Shown piece by piece: positions 1-9,332 of a stretch of 64,000 nucleotides of DNA. Numbering within the stretch: the first letter of the stretch is position 1; every line of letters starts with the position of its first letter. Location of the stretch: the NCBI GenBank assembly GCA_030601885.1, contig JAUWAU010000006.1:62001-126000 (forward strand), given 5' to 3'. The position numbers and the translations under genes were made by a program. Under the pieces are notes generated by a model. It worked only from the letters and a program-made list of their open reading frames with translations, was not told where the DNA came from and did no database searches. Source of the DNA: Armatimonadota bacterium. GTDB taxonomy: Bacteria > Armatimonadota > Zipacnadia > JAUWAU01.

Positions 1-2
1 CC

Positions 3-1037
3 CATAGCCCACGGTCTCGTACTCGCCATGTTTCCTGGGGCCTCCTTATGCTGCTGGCGGCCTGCGTGTCCCTCGGCGGATGTCGGCGCCCCTCGCCGAT
101 GCAGGTCACCGTCTATACGTCCCTCGACAGACCGTACTCGGAGCCCGTGCTCCAGCAGTTCGAGCAGGACACGGGCATTCGGGTCAACGCCGCCTACGAC
201 ATCGAAGCGACGAAGACGACGGGACTGGTGAACAGGCTGCTGGCCGAGAGGCGGAATCCGCAAGCCGATGTGTTCTGGAACTCTGAGGTCGCCAGGACGC
301 TGATGCTGAAGGAGGAGGGCGTGCTCGCCTCCTACAGCTCGCCATCGGCAGCCGACATCGCGCCGAAGTACAAGGACCCGCAGGGATACTGGACCGGCTT
401 CGCCGCTCGGGCCCGAGTGTTAGTCTACAACACCGACCTGGTGCCGTCCGAGCGGGCGCCGAGGTCCATCTTCGATCTGACAAAGCCGGCCTGGCGCGGC
501 AAGGTTATCCTGGCCAATCCGCTCTTCGGCACGACCGGGAGCCATGCGGCCGCGCTTTTCGCAACGCTGGGAGACCAGGCGGCAAAGGACTATTTCGGCG
601 CGCTGGAGGCGAACGACGTCAAGATCGCGGCGGGCAATGCGGCGGTGCGGGATCAGGTGGCGCGGGGCGAGGCCTGGATCGGCTTCACCGATACCGACGA
701 CGTCTACGCGGGCCTGCGCAGCGGCAAGCCCATAGACATGATCTTTCCGGACGCGGACGGTATCGGCACGCTGCTCATCCCCAACACGGCAGCGCTCATC
801 GCGGACTGCCCCCACCCGGAGCCGGGAAAGCGCCTCATTGACTACCTACTCAGCCCCGAGGTGGAAGAGGCGCTGGCGAGGGCCGACTCGCACCAGATGC
901 CGGTGCGGCCCGCTGTGCCGGTGCCCGAAGGCTTCGCCTCGCTGGCCGATGTGAAGGCGATGGATGTCAGCTTCGAGGCCATCGCGCAGAGCATGCCGGC
1001 GAGCCAGTCGTTCTTGAAAGAGTTGTTCATCCGCTGA
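3..1037 (+). CDS. Iron(III)-type ABC transporter substrate-binding lipoprotein (5' end cut by window edge)
   Basis: Periplasmic binding component of an FbpA/Thi-type ABC importer. The frame is open to the left edge of the window. Codons before the ATG at 48 read Arg-rich (SPRSRTRH) and then run into a hydrophobic stretch ending in the lipobox LGGC, so the true start is probably just upstream of the window; starting at ATG 48 would remove the charged part of the signal. The mature part shows the family features VTVYTSLDRPYSEPVL near the N-terminus and later VFWNSEVARTLML and IGFTDTDDVYAGL. The permease gene follows 15 bp downstream. No ATPase gene is visible, so it may lie to the left. Iron as ligand is inferred from the family only. 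Confidence 0.88.
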   Translation, partial: HSPRSRTRHVSWGLLMLLAACVSLGGCRRPSPMQVTVYTSLDRPYSEPVLQQFEQDTGIRVNAAYDIEATKTTGLVNRLLAERRNPQADVFWNSEVARTLMLKEEGVLASYSSPSAADIAPKYKDPQGYWTGFAARARVLVYNTDLVPSERAPRSIFDLTKPAWRGKVILANPLFGTTGSHAAALFATLGDQAAKDYFGALEANDVKIAAGNAAVRDQVARGEAWIGFTDTDDVYAGLRSGKPIDMIFPDADGIGTLLIPNTAALIADCPHPEPGKRLIDYLLSPEVEEALARADSHQMPVRPAVPVPEGFASLADVKAMDVSFEAIAQSMPASQSFLKELFIR

Positions 1038-1052
1038 AAAGGGCGCTCGGCA

Positions 1053-2693
1053 GTGGCGCGGTCCTGGTCAGGCAAACTGGCGCTTGGGATAAGCGTGGCG
1101 CTCTTCTTCGCGGTGTGCGTGCTGCCGGCGGCAGTGGTGCTGCAGCGGTCGTTTTTTCACGACGGGCAGCCGTCTGTTGCCGCCTACCATACCGCCCTGG
1201 GGGAGCGGCAGCTCGTGCTTCTGGGCCGCAGCGTCCTGTTGAGCGCCATCGCTGCGGCTATTGCGCTGCTCATTGGCGTGCCCATCGGATTGCTCGTGTC
1301 CCGCACCGATCTGCCGGGACGTCATGCCCTGTGGCTTCTGTGCCTGCCACCTCTTATCGTTCCGCCATATATCAATGCGGTGGCATGGGTCGAACTGGCT
1401 GGCGAACGCGGCCTCCTCAGCCAAGTGCTGATGCACGGCTTAGGGCTGCAGCGCGCGCCATTTGCCATGTACAGCATCGGCGGCGGCGCCTGGGCGCTTG
1501 CCGCCAGCTTCTGGCCCCTCGTGGCGCTGCTGAGCGCGGCCGCCTTCCGCGCCGTGGACGGCTCGTCGGAAGACTCGGCGCGCCTCGATGGCGGCCAGTG
1601 GGCCGTGGTGCGCCATGTGACGCTGCCACTGGCCGCACCCGCTGTGGCCGCCGGCGCGCTGTTCGTGTTTCTTCTGGCGATGACCGAGCTCGGAACGCCG
1701 GATCTGCTGTATCTCAAAGTCTACACAACCGAGCTGTACACCCACTTCGTCGGCTCCTTCGACGCGGCTGCCGCCGGGGCTTCGTGCACGCTACTGCTCG
1801 GCGCGGCGTTTCTCACCATAGCCCTGATGTGGGCCGCCGCAAGCCGGAGCGAGATAAGCCCCTTCCTGGGCGAGAGAACGCCACCGACCGACTTTCGCCT
1901 CGGGAAGTGGCGGGGGCCGGCCGTCGTGCTTGTTGTGATGACTCTTGCCGTGACCGTCGGCCTGCCACTCGGGACCCTGGCCGCGAAGGCCGGGGGCGTG
2001 CAGAACTACGCCACGGCGCTCCGCAGCAGCCTGGCCCAATGCACAAACTCGCTGTGGTACGCCTTTTGGGGCGCGGCTGCGGGAACAGTGTTGGCGCTGC
2101 CGATGTCGTATATAGTGTGTCGAGGTCGCAGCCGGTGGCGGTGGCCACTGACGGCCATTGCTCTGGTGCCGGTAGCCATTCCGGGCATCGTCACGGGCAT
2201 CGGCCTGGCGGTGCTCTGGAACAGAGCCGCCGTGTTGCACTGGCTTCCGCAGACATGGCTCGCACTTCCCGGGGGATATGTGTGGGCGGTGGACTGGCGC
2301 AGCGTGGTGATGCCAATCGGCTACGCTGCCCGCTTCGCACCATTTGCGATGGGGGCGGCAGCATCCGCTCTGCTCCAGATGGATAGATGCTTCGAGGAGG
2401 CTGCCGCGGTGGCCGGCGCCTCCTGGTGGCAGATGATGCGGCACGTCGTCGTGCCCCTCATCAAGCGAGGCATCATCGCCGGATGGGCCATCGTGTTCAT
2501 CCTCGGCATGCGCGAGGTGGCGACATCCATTCTGGTGCACCCGCCCGGGAGAGATACGCTGGCGATCCGGCTCTTTCAGATGATGCACTACGGCGCCGAC
2601 GAGCAGGTGGCTGCGCTGAGCATCATCCTCATCGCCGTGACGTTGGTGGCGGTGGGCTTGGTTGCGCGACCGCTTCTCGCGCGGGTTGACTGA
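1053..2693 (+). CDS. Iron(III)-type ABC transporter permease (two fused permease domains)
   Basis: Inner-membrane permease of the FbpB type, 546 residues, which is the normal length for the fused two-domain form. Each half ends in an EAA-like coupling loop: one around GGQWAVVRHVTLPLAAP, the other around AAAVAGASWWQMMRHVVVP. About a dozen hydrophobic segments are visible. It starts at GTG 1053, 15 bp after the substrate-binding gene, so the two are surely co-transcribed. Transport of ferric iron is inferred from similarity to the Fbp/Sfu family. The partner ATPase is not in the window. Confidence 0.9.
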   Translation: MARSWSGKLALGISVALFFAVCVLPAAVVLQRSFFHDGQPSVAAYHTALGERQLVLLGRSVLLSAIAAAIALLIGVPIGLLVSRTDLPGRHALWLLCLPPLIVPPYINAVAWVELAGERGLLSQVLMHGLGLQRAPFAMYSIGGGAWALAASFWPLVALLSAAAFRAVDGSSEDSARLDGGQWAVVRHVTLPLAAPAVAAGALFVFLLAMTELGTPDLLYLKVYTTELYTHFVGSFDAAAAGASCTLLLGAAFLTIALMWAAASRSEISPFLGERTPPTDFRLGKWRGPAVVLVVMTLAVTVGLPLGTLAAKAGGVQNYATALRSSLAQCTNSLWYAFWGAAAGTVLALPMSYIVCRGRSRWRWPLTAIALVPVAIPGIVTGIGLAVLWNRAAVLHWLPQTWLALPGGYVWAVDWRSVVMPIGYAARFAPFAMGAAASALLQMDRCFEEAAAVAGASWWQMMRHVVVPLIKRGIIAGWAIVFILGMREVATSILVHPPGRDTLAIRLFQMMHYGADEQVAALSIILIAVTLVAVGLVARPLLARVD

Positions 2694-2726
2694 ACACAAG
2701 GCCGCCTGGAGAGGCGAAGCTGAGGT

Positions 2727-3689
2727 ATGAGGGCGCTCAAGCAATATCGCGCGCACGTTGGCACAGCTTTGCTGTGCGCCACCGTGGCCGCTCTGGCGCC
2801 GCTGACCTCGTCGTGCCGGAGCACTCGGGCGGCGGAGCCCGGGCCATATCGCGTGGTGAACGTCTGGGGCGGCCGGGGAGGCGCCGACGGCCAGTTCGCC
2901 TTCCCCCGCGCGCTGGCCCTGGACGGGCACGGGCACATCTACGTGGTGGACAAGTCGGGCCGTATCCAGAAGTTCACCGCGGACGGGGAGTGGCTCCTGA
3001 CGTGGGACCTGCCGGCGTTTGCCAATGGCAAGCCCGATGGGCTGTGCTGCGACGCGGAGGGCAACCTCCTGCTGGCGGACACGCACTACAGCCGCCTGCT
3101 GGTGTACTCGCCCCAGGGGCGGCTGCTCCGCACTGCCGGCTGCTACGGAACGGGCTCGGGCCAGTTCATCTACCCGACCGGGGTTGTCACCGATGCTGCG
3201 GGCGACGTGTACATGTGCGAGTACGGCGGGCGCGACCGGGTGCAGAAACTTGACAGACGCGGCGATTTCCTGCTGCAATGGGGCAGCCGCGGCGCAGGCC
3301 CCGGCCAGTTCCAGCGACCCATGAACCTGGCCCTCGACGCCCGGCGGCGCATCTACGCGGCGGACTCGTGCAATCACCGCATACAGGTCTTCTCCGACAT
3401 CGGGGAGCTCCTGCAGGAATGGGGCAGTCTCGGCGGCGAGCCGGGGAAGCTGAAGTTTCCCTACGATGTGAAGCTTGACGCGGCCGGCAACGTCTATGTG
3501 ACGGAGTACGGGAATCACCGGATTTCCAAGTTCACCGCGGATGGGGAGTTCGTGTGCTGCTGGGGCTCGCCCGGCACCGAGGTCGGGCAGCTTAACGGTC
3601 CGTGGGGCGCGGTAGTGGACGCCGCGGGGCGTGTGTATGTGGCCGATACGGGGAATCATCGCATTCAGGTGTTTGAGAAGGTGGAATAG
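2727..3689 (+). CDS. NHL-repeat beta-propeller protein, exported
   Basis: A 320-residue protein with an N-terminal hydrophobic signal ending near LTSSC, a possible lipobox, followed by about six NHL repeats. The repeat signature is clear: GGADGQFAFPRALALD, GTGSGQFIYPTGVVTD, GAGPGQFQRPMNLALD, GEPGKLKFPYDVKLD and EVGQLNGPWGAVVD, each followed by a YVADTGNHRIQVF-like strand. NHL propellers usually form binding or scaffolding surfaces, and no enzymatic residues are apparent. It follows the iron permease by 33 bp. The start is ATG 2727, preceded by GCTGAGGT, the same leader as the next gene. Confidence 0.85.
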   Translation: MRALKQYRAHVGTALLCATVAALAPLTSSCRSTRAAEPGPYRVVNVWGGRGGADGQFAFPRALALDGHGHIYVVDKSGRIQKFTADGEWLLTWDLPAFANGKPDGLCCDAEGNLLLADTHYSRLLVYSPQGRLLRTAGCYGTGSGQFIYPTGVVTDAAGDVYMCEYGGRDRVQKLDRRGDFLLQWGSRGAGPGQFQRPMNLALDARRRIYAADSCNHRIQVFSDIGELLQEWGSLGGEPGKLKFPYDVKLDAAGNVYVTEYGNHRISKFTADGEFVCCWGSPGTEVGQLNGPWGAVVDAAGRVYVADTGNHRIQVFEKVE

Positions 3690-3738
3690 GTCTTCGGCAG
3701 TGAATGGTGAGCAGACGCTGGCCTGGGGGGGCTGAGGT

Positions 3739-6597
3739 ATGCCACTCACATTTGCCAATCCCGCCGCGCTCGTGTTCCTGTCCTTTGGTGCGCTCGCGTG
3801 GTGGGCCACGCGGCACAGCCTCGCGGACCTGTCCGCGTTCCGACGGCGACTATCCCTGGGCCTCAGGCTCGTCGTCCTGGCGTGCCTGGTGCTGTCTCTC
3901 GCCGGCACGCAAGTGGTACTCAGCAGCGACAAGATGTGCGTGCTCTTCGTCGTTGATCTCTCCGACAGCGTTGCGCAGGAGGACAAGGAGGCCGCCGTCA
4001 AGTTCATCAAGGATGCCCTGAAGGGCAAAGACCAGGGCGACACGGCCGGTGTGATCCTCTTCGGCTCTGAGGCCTACGTGGACGCGCCGCCCGATGTCGC
4101 GCCGGAGGTGAAGTTTCAGACAGTCCTCAACCCCGCCTTCACCGACATCGCGCAGGCGATCCGCCTCGCCATCAGTGCCTTCCCCGAGGGGGCTCAGAAG
4201 CGCATCGTGCTCATCTCCGACGGCAATGAGAACCTCGGCCGGGGCGAGGACGAGGCCGCCATGGCGAGGGCGAATCAGGTGCGAATAGACGTGGTACCCC
4301 TGCGGCCGCCCGAGGGGCCCGAGGTGCTGCTCGAAAAGATGATCGTGCCCGGGCACGTCAAGATCGGCGAGCCGTTCGAGGCGAGGATCGTGGCGACGGC
4401 CCGGCAGGACGCCGAGGCATTGCTGACGCTGGAGCGAGACGGGGAGATCATCGGTCGGGAGAAGATCTCCCTGATAAAGGGCAAGAATGTGCTGCCCTTC
4501 ACTCAGACCCTCAAGGAACCCCGCTTCGTCAGCTTCCGCGCGACCATCGAATCGGATGCCGACACCATTGCGGAGAACAACGAGGCCTTGGGATTCACTT
4601 TCGTGAAAGGCCGGCCGCAGGTGCTATACGTGGAGGGCGACCCCGGTGAGTACAAGTACCTGGCGACCGCTCTGGAATGGGAGAAGATAGACACCGACGT
4701 CCGCAGTCCCAGTGGCATCCCGGCGGACCTGGGCGAGCTCCAGAAGTACGACAGCATCATCCTGAGCGATGTGTCGGCGTTCGCCATGTCGGACCGGCAG
4801 CTTGCCATGCTCCGCAGCCTGGTGCGGGACCTGGGCGTCGGCCTGGTCATGATCGGCGGCGAGGACGCTTTCGGGGCCGGCGGATACATGGGCACGCCGG
4901 TGGAGGAGGCGCTGCCCGTGCGGATGGACATCACCAACAAGAAGTTCATCCCCTCGGGCGCCGTCGTGCTCATCATGCACGCCTTGGAGTTCCCGCAGGG
5001 CGATCCGTGGGCGCGGGCCACTTGCGAGGCCGTCCTGGATACGCTCAACAGGTACGACAAGATGGGTGTGCTGCATTACACCAACTTCGGCGGCGAACAG
5101 TGGCTCTTCCAGCTACAACGCGTGGGGAACAAGGGGCAGCTCCGCAGTTTCATCCGCAATATGACCACGGGCGACATGCCGAACTACGGCCCAACGCTGC
5201 AGATGGCCTACGACGCGCTCACCGCCGACAAGGCGGCAAGCGCTAAGCACGTCATCCTGCTCTCGGACGGCGACGCCCAGCCGCCGAGCCAGCAACTGCT
5301 GAACGCTGTCAAGGCGGCGAAGATTACCGTCAGCACCGTCTGCATCGCCCCACACAGCAACCGCGATTGGGTCTTCATGCAGGGCCTCGCGCGGCTCTGC
5401 GGCGGGCGGGCCTACCGCGTGAAGTCGGGCAAGGAGATCCCCCGGATCTTCATCAAAGAGGCCAAAGTGGTTCGGCGCACCTCGGTTGTTGAGGAGCCGT
5501 TCATTCCCCGGGCAACCGGGGAGGCAAAGACCGACGAAATCCTCACCGGCATCGACCTGCCCACGCCCCAGCTTCAGGGCTACGTGCCCACGACGCGCAA
5601 GAGCCGGGCGACCACGTCGCTCATCTCTCAGCATGGCGACCCGGTGCTCGCGAGTTGGCAGTTCGGCCTCGGTCGCTCCGTGGCGTTCACGTCGGACTGC
5701 AAGAAGCGATGGGGCGCTTTCTGGATCGAGTGGCCGAACTACCAGCAGTTCTGGGCCCAGGCCGTGCGCTGGAGCATGCGGCGAGAGCAGCCAGGGGTGT
5801 ACGACACGGTGGTGGACATCGATCGCGGCCGGGGACAGATGATCGTGGATGCCATCGACAAGGACGGGGAGTTCGTCAACTTCCTGGACATCGCTGCCAC
5901 CGTGGTGACGCCCACCATGGAGAGCTTGAAGGTAAAGCTCGAGCAGACGGCGCCCGGGCGGTACGAGGCCCAGTTCGATGCGCGTGAAGTGGGCCAGTAC
6001 CTGGTGCATCTGCGCTACCAGGCGCCGAAAGGTGACACTGTCGCCCAGACCGCGGGAGCCGTCGTGCCCTACTCGCCTGAGTTCAAGGATATCGTGGCCA
6101 ACGAGTTCCTACTATCGCGGTTAACGGACATCACCGGCGGCCGGCAGATCAAAGAGCCCTCGGAGGTCTTCGGCACGCAGCGGACGCGTGCCAGCCGCTC
6201 CGAAGAGATCTGGCGGGCACTGCTCATCGTCGCCCTGTGCCTGCTGCCACTGGACATCGCCGTCCGGCGCATCATGTTCGACAGGCAGGAGCTGGCGAAG
6301 GCACGCGAGCAAGTGGCGGAGCTCTCGACGAGACTGCGGCGCCGACGTCGCGCCGTGGTGCACGAGCCGGGGCTGGCGCGGCTGCTCTCCCGCAAGGCAG
6401 AGGTCAGCGAGGCGCAGGAGCAGCGCCTTGAGGAGGCAACCACCGCTCCGGGACCACAGCCCCCGCCAACGCCGGCGCACGCGGCGCCGCCGGCCGAGGA
6501 GCGACCTGCGGCTGAGGGCGCGCCGACTGACACGCTCGCGCGCCTGCGGGCGGCGAAGGAGCGCGCGCGACAGCGGCGTGAATCCGAGGGCCAATAG
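3739..6597 (+). CDS. Large membrane protein with two VWA-like domains and a GATase1-like middle
   Basis: A 952-residue protein of the BatA/CoxE-like VWA class. Two N-terminal membrane segments (about residues 10-58) precede a first VWA domain whose MIDAS reads DLSDS near residues 73-77. A Rossmann/GATase1-like region follows (about 290-395, starting QVLYVEGD), then a second VWA-like fold (about 398-570) ending with HVILLSDGDAQPP. One C-terminal helix lies near 824-844, followed by a basic and Ala/Pro-rich cytoplasmic tail. The second VWA has LIMHALEF where a DxSxS motif is expected, so metal binding there is probably lost. It follows the NHL gene by 49 bp. The function is unknown; such proteins often work with MoxR ATPases, and none is nearby. 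Confidence 0.85.
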   Translation: MPLTFANPAALVFLSFGALAWWATRHSLADLSAFRRRLSLGLRLVVLACLVLSLAGTQVVLSSDKMCVLFVVDLSDSVAQEDKEAAVKFIKDALKGKDQGDTAGVILFGSEAYVDAPPDVAPEVKFQTVLNPAFTDIAQAIRLAISAFPEGAQKRIVLISDGNENLGRGEDEAAMARANQVRIDVVPLRPPEGPEVLLEKMIVPGHVKIGEPFEARIVATARQDAEALLTLERDGEIIGREKISLIKGKNVLPFTQTLKEPRFVSFRATIESDADTIAENNEALGFTFVKGRPQVLYVEGDPGEYKYLATALEWEKIDTDVRSPSGIPADLGELQKYDSIILSDVSAFAMSDRQLAMLRSLVRDLGVGLVMIGGEDAFGAGGYMGTPVEEALPVRMDITNKKFIPSGAVVLIMHALEFPQGDPWARATCEAVLDTLNRYDKMGVLHYTNFGGEQWLFQLQRVGNKGQLRSFIRNMTTGDMPNYGPTLQMAYDALTADKAASAKHVILLSDGDAQPPSQQLLNAVKAAKITVSTVCIAPHSNRDWVFMQGLARLCGGRAYRVKSGKEIPRIFIKEAKVVRRTSVVEEPFIPRATGEAKTDEILTGIDLPTPQLQGYVPTTRKSRATTSLISQHGDPVLASWQFGLGRSVAFTSDCKKRWGAFWIEWPNYQQFWAQAVRWSMRREQPGVYDTVVDIDRGRGQMIVDAIDKDGEFVNFLDIAATVVTPTMESLKVKLEQTAPGRYEAQFDAREVGQYLVHLRYQAPKGDTVAQTAGAVVPYSPEFKDIVANEFLLSRLTDITGGRQIKEPSEVFGTQRTRASRSEEIWRALLIVALCLLPLDIAVRRIMFDRQELAKAREQVAELSTRLRRRRRAVVHEPGLARLLSRKAEVSEAQEQRLEEATTAPGPQPPPTPAHAAPPAEERPAAEGAPTDTLARLRAAKERARQRRESEGQ

Positions 6598-6639
6598 GGC
6601 CGGCGCCAGCCGCACACGGCCACCGATGGAGTCGCTTGC

Positions 6640-7377
6640 ATGGCGAGGGCCTGGATCGGCACATCCGGCTGGAGCTACAAACACTGGCATGGGGGCGTTT
6701 TCTATCCGGAGGACCTCAAACGCGGGACGGAGCTGGAGTTCTACGCGCGGCACTTCGATACCGTAGAAGTGAATAGCTCCTTCTACCACGTGCCGCAGGA
6801 GAAGACCGTACGGGGGTGGGCGCAACGGGCGCCGCACGGTTTCATCTTCAGCATCAAGGGCTCCCGCTTCATAACGCACACGCGAAAGCTGGCTGATATC
6901 GACGACGCCCTCGACCTGGTACTGGGCCGGGTTCGCCTGCTGGGCGAGAAGCTGGGTGTGCTCCTCTTCCAGTTGCCGCCCAGCTTCCGTTGCGACGTGC
7001 CCCGACTGCAGGCCGTCACCGAGCGCCTTCCCGAGAACGTCCGGAGCACCTTCGAGTTTCGCCACGAATCCTGGTTCTGCGATGACGTGTATGGGGTGCT
7101 GCAGCGGGGGAACGTGGCCCTCACCATCGCGGACGCTCCTCGATATCCATTTGTCGAGCAGGTCACGGCCGAGTTCGTGTACGTCCGTTTACACGGGCAT
7201 GAGAAGCTGTATGCATCCGAGTATTCCGGCAAGCAGCTCGAGCAGTGGGCCGCGAAGATACGATCGTGGCTGGACGACGGGCGAGACGTATACGTGTACT
7301 TCGACAACGATGCCAAAGGCTACGCGGCACAGAATGCCAAGGAGCTTCTGGGTATACTGTCTGGAGGCAGATCATGA
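6640..7377 (+). CDS. DUF72 domain protein
   Basis: A 245-residue protein of the DUF72 (YecE-like) TIM-barrel family. The N-terminus IGTSGWSYKHW and the inner motifs YARHFDTVEVNSSFY and VYFDNDAKGYAAQNA are characteristic of the family, and the length is normal. The biochemical role of the family is unproven, although a nuclease or repair role has been suggested. The start is ATG 6640 after the VWA gene. Its stop overlaps the start of the next gene (ATGA), which indicates translational coupling. Confidence 0.9.
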   Translation: MARAWIGTSGWSYKHWHGGVFYPEDLKRGTELEFYARHFDTVEVNSSFYHVPQEKTVRGWAQRAPHGFIFSIKGSRFITHTRKLADIDDALDLVLGRVRLLGEKLGVLLFQLPPSFRCDVPRLQAVTERLPENVRSTFEFRHESWFCDDVYGVLQRGNVALTIADAPRYPFVEQVTAEFVYVRLHGHEKLYASEYSGKQLEQWAAKIRSWLDDGRDVYVYFDNDAKGYAAQNAKELLGILSGGRS

Positions 7378-7763
7378 CGGATGGGGACGACCAGGACCGC
7401 ATTCAGGAGCTTGCTGAGCAGGCGGCTTCGGACCTGCATCGGGCCGATGCGGAGGTGGAGGGCGGGGTGTACTCGCTCTCGGACCTGCGGGAGCTGCGCG
7501 CTACTCGGGCCGCACCGGGGCAACGGCGCGAGTGCCCCAGGTGCGGGACAATGGTGGCGAAGCGACTGGACTTCTGCGACCAGTGCGGCCAGCAGCTCCG
7601 GGGCAGCAGGCCGCGAGAGGGCCTCAGCGCGCTTATGTGGGCGCTGATCCTGGCGGCAGCGCTTGCCGTGGTCTTTGCCATCGGCCTCAGCGTCAAGCAC
7701 TTCTTTGAGACGAAGGGGCCGGTGACGCTCTACCATAGAGCGCTTGACTTCGAGAACGAATGA
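7374..7763 (+). CDS. Small zinc-ribbon protein with one C-terminal membrane helix
   Basis: 129 residues. The ATG at 7374 was chosen because it overlaps the previous stop as ATGA and has a GGAGG about 8 bases upstream; a longer frame exists upstream but runs inside the DUF72 gene. An acidic N-terminal part is followed by a CxxC...CxxC zinc ribbon (CPRCGTMV and CDQCGQQL) and a single hydrophobic helix (ALMWALILAAALAVVFAIGL). I do not recognise a specific family. Co-translation with the DUF72 gene suggests a linked role. Confidence 0.75.
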   Translation: MTDGDDQDRIQELAEQAASDLHRADAEVEGGVYSLSDLRELRATRAAPGQRRECPRCGTMVAKRLDFCDQCGQQLRGSRPREGLSALMWALILAAALAVVFAIGLSVKHFFETKGPVTLYHRALDFENE

Positions 7764-7764
7764 C

Positions 7765-7786
7765 GGCGCGCGACGCAGAGCGCGCC
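7765..7786. terminator. GC-rich hairpin between convergent genes
   Basis: Seven-base perfect stem (GGCGCGC / GCGCGCC) with an eight-base loop, filling the 23-bp gap between two convergent stop codons. It could terminate both transcripts. No U-tract is present, so intrinsic termination is uncertain. Confidence 0.45.
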
Positions 7787-8845
7787 CTACATCGGCCTCG
7801 TAAGCCGCTCGTGCAAGTGCCTGAGCCGCTCCATGATCGGCAAGTCAAAGGGACACGACTCTTCGCAGACGCCGCATTCGGTGCACACGTCGGCATGCGG
7901 CCGCAGCCCGGCGTATTCTTCGCGATACTTCGGCCATTCGTAGGGAAAGGCGCGCCCCCGATCGGCTATCTGCATCATCGCCGGTATCGGGATCTCCTCG
8001 GGGCAGCTCTCACAGTAGCGGCAGTCGCGACAGACGTCCTCCCCCAGCGCCCGTGCCCGGGTCGTGTGTTCGCGTATTTCGTCTCCCGTGAGGGCCGCGA
8101 ATCTTCTGGAGCAGTGCACCGCCTGCTCGATGTCTTTCAGCCACCGCGCTCCCGCGAGCGCCACATCCACGTTCGGGTTCATCAGCACGAAGTTCCACGC
8201 CGCTTCGGGCGTTATCGTGTCCGCTGCGCCCTCCCTGGCCATCCGGAAGAAGATGCCGCCTGACAGCGGCTTCATCACTGCCACGCCCACGTTTCGCTCC
8301 TTGGCGAGGGGCATGACGCGGTCGCCGGTGTCGCCGATGGCCAGGTTGTAGACGCACATTATGGTGTCGAATTCCCCTGACTCGATCGCCTGCTCCAGCA
8401 CCGGGACGCTGTGGCTCGTGACGCCAATGAAGTCGCACTTGCCCTCGTCACGCGCCTGCTTTGCCGCCTCAAGCGCCCCCCCGGGAGCCATGACCTCCTC
8501 GTAGCGACGTGGCGTGGAGACGTCGTGCAGTTGCCACAGATCGAGCTTATCGGTCTGCAGCTCCTTCAGGCTCACGGCCAGCTCTGCGAGCGCCGCCTCT
8601 TTCGTCCCCGCGGACGATTTGGTGGCCAGGAAGCACTCGTCCCGCCGCGTGCGCATCACCGCTCCCATCTTCGCTTCGCTGTCGCGATAGTTGCGCGCCG
8701 TGTCCAGGAAGTTGACGCCCAGGTCGAGAGCCCGATGGACGATCTTGACCGCCTTGTCAAAGCTGGACCGTATCATGGGGATGCCACCGAGGCCAATCTC
8801 GGTCGCCTCGAAGCCCGTGCGGCCCAGCAGTCGCTTTCTGATCAT
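7787..8845 (-). CDS. Aldo/keto reductase with C-terminal 4Fe-4S ferredoxin-like domain
   Basis: About 352 residues. The N-terminal AKR barrel begins RKRLLGRTGFEATEIGLGG and carries the family motifs NFLDTARNYRDSE and FLATKSS. The C-terminal part has two cysteine clusters: CRDCRYCESCP, spaced CxxCxxCxxCP, and CTECGVCEESCP, the canonical CxxCxxCxxxCP. This AKR plus ferredoxin layout is common in anaerobes and suggests electron exchange with an iron-sulfur carrier as well as NAD(P)H. The ATG at 8845 was preferred because GGGGA lies about 7 bases upstream; starts at 8860 or 8863 would add a few residues. The substrate is unknown. Confidence 0.88.
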   Translation of the reverse strand: MIRKRLLGRTGFEATEIGLGGIPMIRSSFDKAVKIVHRALDLGVNFLDTARNYRDSEAKMGAVMRTRRDECFLATKSSAGTKEAALAELAVSLKELQTDKLDLWQLHDVSTPRRYEEVMAPGGALEAAKQARDEGKCDFIGVTSHSVPVLEQAIESGEFDTIMCVYNLAIGDTGDRVMPLAKERNVGVAVMKPLSGGIFFRMAREGAADTITPEAAWNFVLMNPNVDVALAGARWLKDIEQAVHCSRRFAALTGDEIREHTTRARALGEDVCRDCRYCESCPEEIPIPAMMQIADRGRAFPYEWPKYREEYAGLRPHADVCTECGVCEESCPFDLPIMERLRHLHERLTRPM

Positions 8846-8884
8846 AGTTGAGTTCCCCATCAACCATCAGCCATCGTCGTTAGC

Positions 8885-9253
8885 TTAGGTCTCCAGCACC
8901 ATTTCGCGCTCGGGAGCCGAGTAGCTGACCAGCATCTTGACGGGCTCCCAGCCGGAGTTGTACGCGCTATGCGTCGTGCCTGCGGGAATGCGCAGCAGCA
9001 TCCCGGCTTCCAGGTGGTGCTCCTCGTCACCGATGCCGTGCTCGCACTGGCCGGCGATCACGTACAGAAGCTCCTCGCAGTTCGGATGCGAATGGGCGGG
9101 GTTGCGCATGCCCGGGTTGATGAACACAACGCCCAGCGTTTGCTGCGCTTCCGCGTCGATCTCCCCATTGCAGAGCCACTTGATGGCACCCCAGGGAAAC
9201 TCCTGCGTGGGTACGTCGTTAACGCCGACGATGGTCGTTTTTCGCCTGCTCAT
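8885..9253 (-). CDS. Cupin-domain protein
   Basis: A 122-residue single cupin fold. Motif 1 reads HSHPNCEELLYVIAGQCEHGIG with the two His and the Glu of a metal site, and motif 2 reads MLLRIPAGTTHSAYN with the last His. Such small cupins bind a metal and act as sugar or organic-acid isomerases, dioxygenases or ligand sensors. Nothing in the sequence separates these options. It lies 39 bp upstream of the aldo/keto reductase on the same strand, so the two are probably co-transcribed. Confidence 0.87.
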   Translation of the reverse strand: MSRRKTTIVGVNDVPTQEFPWGAIKWLCNGEIDAEAQQTLGVVFINPGMRNPAHSHPNCEELLYVIAGQCEHGIGDEEHHLEAGMLLRIPAGTTHSAYNSGWEPVKMLVSYSAPEREMVLET

Positions 9254-9332
9254 TGCTCATCACCAACACTCTGAAGTCACCTTGGCTCGGCCGCACAGCG
9301 CCCCCGCAGGGGCCCGTTCGAATGCCCGCGGC

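Noticed and set aside
1791..4043. Long minus-strand open frame (750 codons)
   Set aside because: It lies opposite the iron permease, NHL and VWA genes, has no family pattern and is the kind of shadow frame expected in GC-rich DNA.
9300..9332. tRNA T-arm-like GTTCGAAT near 9316
   Set aside because: No acceptor or anticodon stem could be drawn around it, and it overlaps the spacer and 3' end of the amidohydrolase gene.
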